Positions 57,826-64,000 of a stretch of 64,000 nucleotides of DNA are shown one piece after another; the first letter of the stretch is position 1; each line of letters starts with the position of its first letter. The notes under the pieces were generated by a model, which was not told the DNA's origin, made no database searches, and saw only the letters and a list, made by a program, of their open reading frames with translations. This DNA is from a bacterium (GTDB lineage: Bacteria > Orphanbacterota > Orphanbacteria > Orphanbacterales > Orphanbacteraceae): contig JALGYY010000046.1 in NCBI GenBank assembly GCA_025782575.1, positions 124,001 through 188,000 of the forward strand, read 5' to 3'. The translations under genes were made by a program, and so were the position numbers.

Positions 57826-57840
57826 AAGGGGGAATACAAC

Positions 57841-58269
57841 ATGAAGGGCAACCGAGGCTTTACACTGATCGAACTCATGATCGTCGTTGTGATCATCGGT
57901 ATCCTCGCGGCTATTGCAATCCCGAACTTCCTTTCCATGCAGAGCCGTGCTAAAGAAGCGGGCGTGAAGGGGAACATGCACACGATCCAGCTCGCGTTCG
58001 AGGACTTCAATGTTCTTACGGACGGAGTCTATCCGGCGAGTGCGGCGGCCACGACTCCTGGCGGCGATGCGGTCGTCGATCTGCTTCCGGGCGGCGTCTT
58101 CCCGAACAACCCGTTTAACGGTGCGGCCACCCCGTTCGCATGGGGCGCCGGTGCGGCTGCTTCCACGGGCGCTTGCGCAGCGACTGCTGTCTCCATCAGC
58201 GGATACACGATTCAGGGGCGTGGTGCCGATACGGCGGCGTATCTCAGCCTCAGTCTCAGCAACTCGTAA
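57841..58269 (+). CDS. pilA: Type IV pilin, copy 1
   Basis: The 142-residue prepilin has a six-residue leader cut at G6/F7 and the class a N-terminus [20 protein letters not shown], with the assembly glutamate at mature position 5. The mature protein is about 136 residues. It has a Gly/Ala-rich C-terminal part and only one cysteine (GACAAT), so there is no C-terminal disulfide loop. It is preceded by AAGGGGG and expressed from the sigma54 promoter. The prepilin peptidase PilD is not in the window. Confidence 0.93.
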   Translation: MKGNRGFTLIELMIVVVIIGILAAIAIPNFLSMQSRAKEAGVKGNMHTIQLAFEDFNVLTDGVYPASAAATTPGGDAVVDLLPGGVFPNNPFNGAATPFAWGAGAAASTGACAATAVSISGYTIQGRGADTAAYLSLSLSNS

Positions 58270-58289
58270 GCGGGCCATTTGAACCTCAT

Positions 58290-58325
58290 GGCGCGGGTCC
58301 CGCATACGGGACCCGCGCCTTTTTT
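58290..58325 (+). terminator. Rho-independent terminator between the pilin genes
   Basis: A perfect 13-base GC-rich stem (58290-58302 with 58307-58319) around the loop CATA is followed by six T residues (58320-58325). It should end most transcripts after pilA1. Copy 2 begins only 23 bases later. Confidence 0.92.
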
Positions 58326-58348
58326 AAGCGTGTGAAGGGGGACGGATC

Positions 58349-58777
58349 ATGAAGGGCAACCGGGGTTTCACTCTGATCGAGCTCATGATCGTGGTTGTGA
58401 TCATCGGTATCCTGGCGGCGATTGCCACACCGAATTTTCTCGCCATGACAGACCGGGCACGCGAAGCGAGCGTAAAGGGAAACCTATACAACATCCAGCT
58501 GGCCTTTGAAGATTTCGGTATCCAGACGGATGGTATCTATCCGACCGGCGCCGGGGATACGACCCCTGGGGGAGATACGCTTGTTGATCTGCTCTCGGGA
58601 GCCGCTTTCCCGAAGAATCCGTTCGACGGGGGCCTGACCCCGTTCGCGTGGGGGGCCGCAGCGGGAGCATCTGCGGGCGCATGTGCCGCGACCATAGCAG
58701 GAGCGTCGACATACACGCTCCGCGGGCGGGGCGCGGACTCCGCCATTTACATGCCGCTGATTCTCACGAACTCCTGA
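58349..58777 (+). CDS. Type IV pilin, copy 2
   Basis: This 142-residue paralogue is nearly identical to copy 1 in the first 26 residues ([21 protein letters not shown]6/F7 cleavage, Glu5). It stays similar along the whole length: both have QLAFEDF, TDG-YP, TTPGGD, NPF-G and a single Cys in GACAAT. Thr replaces Ile before PNF (AIATPNF). It follows the terminator with GAAGGGGG as ribosome-binding site and has no separate sigma54 promoter. It may therefore be a minor pilin made by read-through, or have its own weak promoter. Confidence 0.92.
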   Translation: MKGNRGFTLIELMIVVVIIGILAAIATPNFLAMTDRAREASVKGNLYNIQLAFEDFGIQTDGIYPTGAGDTTPGGDTLVDLLSGAAFPKNPFDGGLTPFAWGAAAGASAGACAATIAGASTYTLRGRGADSAIYMPLILTNS

Positions 58778-58853
58778 TATCGATCCCCTTTTGCCCCTGC
58801 GTGATCCTGCCGATACTCGGATATGAGGAACCGTACCGCCTGAAGGGGACATC

Positions 58854-59777
58854 GTGGCCAATCGCATCGAATTCAAAGGTGTTTCGAAGGAATTCCGGAG
58901 TGACATGCTCCGCCGCCGAAAAACCGTAATCCATGATCTTGCTTTTGAAGTACGCCCTGGTGAGACGTACGCGATTCTGGGCGCCAATGGGGCGGGGAAA
59001 ACCACCACTTTGAAAATGCTCCTCGATCTGATCAGCCCATCGAAGGGAGAGATCCGAATCGATGGACGCCCTTCGAACGACCCGCTCTCCAGGCGCATTC
59101 TGGGATTTCTGCCTGAACAACCCTACTTTCTTCAGCATCTTACCGGCGGGGAACTCATTCGTTACTACGCCGTCCTCTCCGGTGTTGACCGGGGGGAGGC
59201 GGCTCGCCGGAGTAAAAAACTGCTAAACCGTCTCGGCCTGAAGAGCGCAGGAGATCGTCGGATCAGAACGTACTCGAAGGGGATGATGCAGCGGCTCGGA
59301 TTTGCGCAGGTGCTCGTGGCGGAACCGGAAATCCTCGTCCTCGATGAGCCTCTCTCCGGACTCGATCCGATCGGCAGGCGGGAGATACGGCAGCTTCTTC
59401 TGGATCAAAAAGAGAGGGGGAGGACGATCCTGCTTTCTTCTCACATTCTGGAAGATGTGGAGCGGGTCTGTGATCGTGCCGGATTTCTGGTGAACGGTAC
59501 GATAAAGCGGGAGGTGGATGTGGGTGCGGCCGATCTGCTGGAAGTGCTCGCCGAAGGGATGGGGGGGGGAGATATGTCCGAGGCCGATCACATCGCCGAC
59601 ACGATCGTCCGGCAAGGGGAACTCGTCCAGTTTGCTCTCCGAAATGAGGAAGATTTTCCGAAAGTACAACAGGTCGTCCAGGCACGGGGTGGGAGGATTG
59701 TTTCGGTCAATCGCCGCCGGAAGACTCTGGAAGATCTGTTCGTGGAAAACGTCAGTGCCGTGGAGGATCGTGACTGA
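58854..59777 (+). CDS. ABC transporter ATP-binding protein in the pilus cluster
   Basis: The 307-residue ATPase (GTG 58854) has Walker A GANGAGKT (43-50), the signature YSKGMMQR (140-147) and Walker B ILVLDEP (160-166), plus an SSH switch and a C-terminal extension typical of drug/Nod-type exporters. With the next gene it forms an exporter. The position right after the pilins matches Myxococcus pilH, which is needed for pilus formation there. That link is by gene order and is inference. Confidence 0.93.
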   Translation: MANRIEFKGVSKEFRSDMLRRRKTVIHDLAFEVRPGETYAILGANGAGKTTTLKMLLDLISPSKGEIRIDGRPSNDPLSRRILGFLPEQPYFLQHLTGGELIRYYAVLSGVDRGEAARRSKKLLNRLGLKSAGDRRIRTYSKGMMQRLGFAQVLVAEPEILVLDEPLSGLDPIGRREIRQLLLDQKERGRTILLSSHILEDVERVCDRAGFLVNGTIKREVDVGAADLLEVLAEGMGGGDMSEADHIADTIVRQGELVQFALRNEEDFPKVQQVVQARGGRIVSVNRRRKTLEDLFVENVSAVEDRD

Positions 59778-60565
59778 TGAAGAGCTGGTCAGGGCGGGCT
59801 TCACGCACATGGGCGGTAGCGACGCATACGCTCCGGGAGACAGTGCGCGATCGTGTATTCGCGGTTTCACTCATCTTTGCTGCCCTCCTGCTCACGGTCT
59901 CTCTCGTCCTCGGGCCGCTCGTCGCGGGTCAGCAGGATAAGCTGATCCAGGACTTCGGACTCGCTTCTATTTCCGGGATCGGTATCATGCTGGCGGTATT
60001 CGTCGGGACGAGTCTTGTCTATCGGGAAGTGGAAAGGCGGACCATCTACACTCTGCTCGCTCGCCCAATCGGCCGTGGGGAGTACTTGATAGGCAAGTAC
60101 GCAGGGATGGTTCTCACGCTGCTTCTGAATATCGGACTCATGGGATCCCTCTTTCTCCTGCTTGTCCATTTCCACCTGGGGGCGTTCTCGCCCGGCCTGC
60201 TGGCAGCGATCTATCTGACCGCGTGGGAACTCGCCCTGGTAGCCGCCTTCTCCATTCTATTTTCGGTCGTCTCGTCTCCGTTTCTCGGAGCCTTCTTCAC
60301 TTTGATCGTTTTTGTTATGGGGCATCTGTCCCGTGACATTCTCTATTTCGCGAAGATGCTCCCGGAAGGGGCGGGCCGAACGCTGGTCGAGTGGTCCTCT
60401 TACCTCCTTCCTAATCTGGAATATTTTAACGTAAAGGGAATGGCGGTCTATGGAAAGCCGATCAGTTCATCCATTCTGGGTGGCGCCACGGTGTATGGAG
60501 CTCTTTACATAACGGCGGTCATTTCTCTTGCCGTTATTCTCTTCCAGAGAAAAGATCTGAAGTGA
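59777..60565 (+). CDS. ABC-2-type transporter permease in the pilus cluster
   Basis: The 262-residue protein has six hydrophobic segments. It also has the ABC-2 features VYREVERRTIYTLLARPIGR and EYLIGKYAGMVLTLLLNIGL, typical of NosY/GldF-like permeases. Its ATG overlaps the ATPase stop by one base, so the two are co-translated partners. In Myxococcus the matching position is pilI. The exported substrate is unknown. Confidence 0.88.
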   Translation: MKSWSGRASRTWAVATHTLRETVRDRVFAVSLIFAALLLTVSLVLGPLVAGQQDKLIQDFGLASISGIGIMLAVFVGTSLVYREVERRTIYTLLARPIGRGEYLIGKYAGMVLTLLLNIGLMGSLFLLLVHFHLGAFSPGLLAAIYLTAWELALVAAFSILFSVVSSPFLGAFFTLIVFVMGHLSRDILYFAKMLPEGAGRTLVEWSSYLLPNLEYFNVKGMAVYGKPISSSILGGATVYGALYITAVISLAVILFQRKDLK

Positions 60566-60574
60566 TGGTGAGAG

Positions 60575-61618
60575 ATGTGGACTAAGCCGTGGTCAGCCGC
60601 AGCGCTCAGCATCGCGCTCATTGCCACCGCCAACGCAGGCGTCGGCCCCTTGATCGACAGCCACAAAATCTCCACAGCCAAGGAAGAGGAACTCAGCTAT
60701 TTTCCGTCCGGACTTTATCTGAAGCAGATCGCTTGCGGTTACCGGAACATCATGGCCGACATGCTCTGGTTGCGATCCATTCAATATTATGGGAAGCATC
60801 GGCAGACCGACCTCGTTTTCCACAAGGCGGCCCATGTCTTCGAAACACTGACAGATCTCGATCCGGGATTTGTGGAGGCCTATCGATTCGGCAGTCTGGT
60901 TCTTGTCGAGGATGCCGGGGACCAGGCGGGCGGAATCGAACTTCTGCAGAAAGGGGTTCGGAACAATCCCCGCGAATCAAGTCTCTACTTCGACCTCGGT
61001 TTCCATACGTATATGAGTCATCAGTTCGATCTGGCGGCCGCCTACTTTGAAAGAGCCTCCCGGCTTCCCGGGGCGAACATCAAAGCGGCCCGTTTCGCGG
61101 CGTATGCGGAGAGCAGGCGGGGCGCGCTCGATGTAGCCGAGGAAATGTGGCTCGAAATTGCGGAAACGACGACGAACAAGAATACCAAGGCTTCGGCCGA
61201 ATTCGCGCTCAAAGGGATTGCGGCCAGGCGAGACACGATTTTTCTTGCGGAGCGGGCAAGAGCATTCAAAGACCAGTACGGCCGTTTCCCCGCTGCGTTG
61301 GAGGAGATGGTATCGGGCGGTGTTATTCGTTTCATTCCCGATGATCCATTCGGGACCCGGTATGTAGTCAACGCGAAAAGCGGAGAGGTTCGCTCGTGGT
61401 ATCTGCTGGCGAGAGAGATGAAGCGTGATATGAGTATCATCGAGAATGGCTCATCCAGGTTTCGCGATGAGCGAGGCTTCTATCCCTCCTCTCCGGATGA
61501 GCTCGTCCGGTTGGGTTATCTCGATGCAGTTCCAGCCCCCTTCGGCGCAGTTTACAAGATTGATCAGTCCACAGGAGTAGTGGAGCCCCGCATCGGCTCT
61601 CATGGAGGGCGGGACTGA
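60575..61618 (+). CDS. TPR protein with two pilin-like C-terminal segments
   Basis: The 347-residue protein has a weak hydrophobic N-terminus (SAAALSIALIATANAGVG) that may be a signal or anchor. A TPR-like helical middle follows (about 70-225, for example DPGFVEAYRFGSLVLVEDAG). Two similar C-terminal units come next: AFKDQYGRFPAALEEMVSGG with PDDPFGTRYVVNAKSGEVRS (about 229-279), and RFRDERGFYPSSPDELVRLG with PAPFGAVYKIDQSTGVVEP. Each unit resembles the globular end of type II secretion pseudopilins. It lies between the ABC permease and a kinase and overlaps the latter by one base. It may link the exporter to the pilus. Confidence 0.7.
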   Translation: MWTKPWSAAALSIALIATANAGVGPLIDSHKISTAKEEELSYFPSGLYLKQIACGYRNIMADMLWLRSIQYYGKHRQTDLVFHKAAHVFETLTDLDPGFVEAYRFGSLVLVEDAGDQAGGIELLQKGVRNNPRESSLYFDLGFHTYMSHQFDLAAAYFERASRLPGANIKAARFAAYAESRRGALDVAEEMWLEIAETTTNKNTKASAEFALKGIAARRDTIFLAERARAFKDQYGRFPAALEEMVSGGVIRFIPDDPFGTRYVVNAKSGEVRSWYLLAREMKRDMSIIENGSSRFRDERGFYPSSPDELVRLGYLDAVPAPFGAVYKIDQSTGVVEPRIGSHGGRD

Positions 61619-62976
61619 TGGACCTGGCCAAACTGCTTCCGGCTCTTCTGATTTTCGGGGGACTCTTCTTTTTCGTGATTGTCTATGCGTTCAGCCGGTT
61701 CGCCAAGTCCTGGGGGAAAGGGGAGGAGAAAAAGGACGAAACCGCTCTCATGCTTCGCACGGTAGACGACGTGGTACGGGGGATCCGGGAGAGTGAGACC
61801 GGGCTTCGCGATCTTTACTCGCGGGCGGAGCGGAAGGCATCTTTCCTCGAGCGCTATCATCATTCAATTCTGGAATCGATGAACACCGGGGTTCTCGCCT
61901 GTAACCGGCAGGGGCAGATCACGGCGATCAATCTCGCTGCGGCGACTATTCTAGGTCTTGGGTCGGACGGTGCGCGGGGAGAACGGCTTGATGTTGTTCT
62001 CGGTCCGCGCAATCTCTTCGGTCGCTTTCTCGACAGGATGAACCAGGGAGAGGAGATAGAAGATCGACTCGAGCTCCGCATCGACAAGAAGGAGGAGGAA
62101 CCGCGGTGGATCGAATTGCGTACTTCCTGTCTGCGAGGCCGTGCCAGGCAGCCGGCCGGGATCACTTTTCTGCTTGACGAAATCACCGAGCGAAAGATGC
62201 TGCGCCGCCAGGTGGAGCTCAAGAACCGTCTGGCGGCGATGGGAGAGGTCACCGCCGGACTTACTCATGAATTTCGGAATGCCATACACGCGATCAATGG
62301 AATGGCGAAGCTCATCGCAAGACGGTCGGAAGGGGCCGATCGGATTGAGCCGCTCGCTCATGACATCCTGGATGAAACGGCACATCTCGAAGCGTCGCTC
62401 AATCGGTTGCTGAACTTCGCGAAGCCTGAAGAAATTCACATGGAGCCGATCAATCTGCCCAACCTGCTCGATTCCGTCATCAGGCCCTTTAAAGAGAGCG
62501 AGCACTATTCTGAAGTCCGATTCGAAGCAGTGGTCGAACCCGGCGTTCCCCCCCTGCTTGCCGATCGGGCCCTGATCAATCAGATACTCCGTAATCTGAT
62601 CCAAAACGGCCTCGATGCCATGGGTGCGAGGGGGGATCTTCGACTTCACGGAACTTGTCTCCCCGCAATTCACAACAACGTCGACGGGATGGGTTCCGCA
62701 TATGTGGTGATCCAGGTCGAAGACAGCGGACCTGGTATTCCGGAAACGGTTCGACAGAAGATTTTCACCCCATTCTTCACGACTAAGAAAGAAGGGACGG
62801 GGCTCGGCCTTCCCCTGGTGCAGAAGCTGGTCTCCGCCCACGGCGGTAGCCTGGATGTGGAGTGCCCCCCCGGGGGGGGGACAACCATGTCGATCTACCT
62901 GCCGGCGAAGGAGCGAAAGGCCGGGCGGCCCGGCGATCCGCCGGAGAGATCGAAGAGAAGGGCCAGGATGATCTGA
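61618..62976 (+). CDS. Membrane-anchored PAS sensor histidine kinase (NtrB-like)
   Basis: The 452-residue kinase starts with one transmembrane helix (LLPALLIFGGLFFFVIVYAF). A PAS domain (SILESMNTGVLACNRQGQIT onward) comes next, then the H-box with H217 in GLTHEFRNAIHAI, and the ATPase domain (NLIQNGLDAMG, DSGPGIPETVRQ, GTGLGLPLVQKLVS). It overlaps the TPR gene by one base and is followed by an NtrC-type regulator, its likely partner. It lacks the multi-helix PilS sensor. The C-terminal tail is basic (ERSKRRARM). Confidence 0.92.
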   Translation: MDLAKLLPALLIFGGLFFFVIVYAFSRFAKSWGKGEEKKDETALMLRTVDDVVRGIRESETGLRDLYSRAERKASFLERYHHSILESMNTGVLACNRQGQITAINLAAATILGLGSDGARGERLDVVLGPRNLFGRFLDRMNQGEEIEDRLELRIDKKEEEPRWIELRTSCLRGRARQPAGITFLLDEITERKMLRRQVELKNRLAAMGEVTAGLTHEFRNAIHAINGMAKLIARRSEGADRIEPLAHDILDETAHLEASLNRLLNFAKPEEIHMEPINLPNLLDSVIRPFKESEHYSEVRFEAVVEPGVPPLLADRALINQILRNLIQNGLDAMGARGDLRLHGTCLPAIHNNVDGMGSAYVVIQVEDSGPGIPETVRQKIFTPFFTTKKEGTGLGLPLVQKLVSAHGGSLDVECPPGGGTTMSIYLPAKERKAGRPGDPPERSKRRARMI

Positions 62977-63041
62977 TTTCGATCTATCCTCATTGATTTT
63001 CCGTCCCTGTCCGATGATAGAAGAGAAGGGAAGGATCTCGG

Positions 63042-64000
63042 TTGACTCGAAGAAACATACTGATAGTTGAAGACCGCGCGGGAACGAGGCGCATGCTGGA
63101 AGAGACGCTTCGTGACGCCGGCTACGCCGTACTAGGCGTGGATGACGGGGGGAAGGCGATCGAATGTCTCCGAAAGGAGAGTTTCGATCTGATCGTCACG
63201 GATCTTGAGCTCCCGACTCGAGACGGTTTCGAGGTTCTGGCAGGAAGCAGAGAAAACGATCCCCTCGCTCCGGTCATCGTGATGACTGCCCACGGCACTG
63301 TGGAAAACGCGGTTCGTGCGATGAAAGAGGGTGCCTACGACTTCCTGACGAAACCGGTCGACACGGACCGGCTCATCCTGCTGGCTCAGCGGGCGCTCGA
63401 ACGAAGAGCTCTTGAAGTGCGAAGCCGGGTTCTGGAAGAGGGCGTTTCGCCGCCGATCATCGCGGGAACGAGCCGCGCCATGGAGCGTGTTCTTCGTCTC
63501 GCGGACAAGGTCGCGTCGAGTGATGCGGCCGTTCTGCTTCTCGGTGAGAGCGGGACAGGCAAAGAGCTCTTCGCCAGGCACATTCACTTCGCGAGCCGGC
63601 GATCACGAAACCAGCTTGTGGCACTCAATTGCGCCGCTATTCCGGCGACTCTCATAGAGTCGGAGTTATTCGGAGCGGAAAAGGGGGCGTACACGGGTGC
63701 CGATCGGCTGAGAGTCGGCAAGTTTGAACTGGCCGATGGGGGAACGCTTTTTTTTGATGAGATCGGCGATCTTGAAATCAGTCTGCAGTCCAAGCTGCTC
63801 CGCGTGCTCGAGGAAAAGACGGTCACCCGGGTGGGAGGGAACAGATCGATCCGAGTGGACGTCCGCCTCATTACGGCGACGAACCGGTCCCTCGAGGAAG
63901 CGATCGCTGCCGGAACATTCAGGGAAGATCTCTTCTACAGGCTCAATGTGTTCCCTATCCATCTTCCCCCTCTCCGGAAGAGGATGGAGGATGTTTCCAT
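63042..64000 (+). CDS. Sigma54-dependent NtrC-family response regulator, truncated by the window edge
   Basis: The start is TTG 63042 behind AAGGGAAGGA. About 319 residues are present and the frame is open at the right edge. The receiver domain has E10, D11, phosphoacceptor D54 (VTDLELP) and K104 (LTKP). The AAA+ domain has Walker A GESGTGKE (168-175) and GAYTGA (195-200) as the sigma54-contact loop. The DNA-binding domain lies beyond the window. It is probably phosphorylated by the kinase just upstream. It is a second sigma54 activator within 8 kb of PilR. Confidence 0.92.
   Translation, partial: MTRRNILIVEDRAGTRRMLEETLRDAGYAVLGVDDGGKAIECLRKESFDLIVTDLELPTRDGFEVLAGSRENDPLAPVIVMTAHGTVENAVRAMKEGAYDFLTKPVDTDRLILLAQRALERRALEVRSRVLEEGVSPPIIAGTSRAMERVLRLADKVASSDAAVLLLGESGTGKELFARHIHFASRRSRNQLVALNCAAIPATLIESELFGAEKGAYTGADRLRVGKFELADGGTLFFDEIGDLEISLQSKLLRVLEEKTVTRVGGNRSIRVDVRLITATNRSLEEAIAAGTFREDLFYRLNVFPIHLPPLRKRMEDVS

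Overview
The window is chromosomal sequence from a Gram-negative bacterium, moderately GC-rich by eye and very densely coded. All but one of the genes are on the + strand. GTG and TTG starts are common, and many genes overlap by 1-14 bases (TGATG, ATGA, TTGA junctions). The gene set points to an uncultured lineage in or near the FCB superphylum (Eisenbacteria-, Latescibacteria- or Krumholzibacteria-like). It combines a complete-looking NADH-quinone oxidoreductase operon, a PorU/PorV pair with a type IX-secreted metallopeptidase, FlgD-like Ig C-termini, many outer-membrane barrels, and a type IV pilus locus ordered as in deltaproteobacteria. This assignment is inference; no rRNA or tRNA gene is visible.

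Layout. 1-11546: nuoDEFGHIJKLMN (nuoD is cut by the left edge), one transcription unit for proton-pumping complex I. 11599-13317 (minus, the only reverse gene): a PolX-type protein whose polymerase palm has lost its catalytic aspartates but whose PHP nuclease domain looks intact. 13461-16701: a stand-alone PHP phosphoesterase, a small outer-membrane barrel behind a good sigma70 promoter, accA and a small membrane protein. 16698-32806: an envelope/secretion block with a C25 cysteine peptidase (PorU-like), PorV, an M6 metallopeptidase carrying a C-terminal sorting domain, two paralogous exported membrane proteins, an NHL propeller, a giant barrel and an Omp85 protein. 32863-42500: a possible 30-codon leader ORF, a YfhO-type membrane protein, a GNAT acetyltransferase, ligA, and hutH-hutU-hutI for histidine breakdown. 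42639-49583: a TPR protein, a PHP phosphoesterase, a TonB-plug-like outer-membrane protein, CvpA, a phosphomannomutase and a mannose-1-phosphate guanylyltransferase (GDP-mannose supply). 49894-64000: a type IV pilus cluster, comEA-like - pilB - pilT - pilC - pilS - pilR - [sigma54 promoter] - pilA1 - terminator - pilA2 - ABC ATPase - ABC permease - TPR protein - histidine kinase - NtrC-type regulator (cut by the right edge).

How parts fit. PilS/PilR would activate the sigma54 promoter at 57694-57709, which reads into a structured leader and the first pilin. A strong terminator between the two pilins would make the distal genes depend on read-through. PorU, PorV and the M6 peptidase form a plausible secretion-and-client set, with other outer-membrane components next to them. 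No CRISPR array, insertion sequence, prophage or attachment site was seen.
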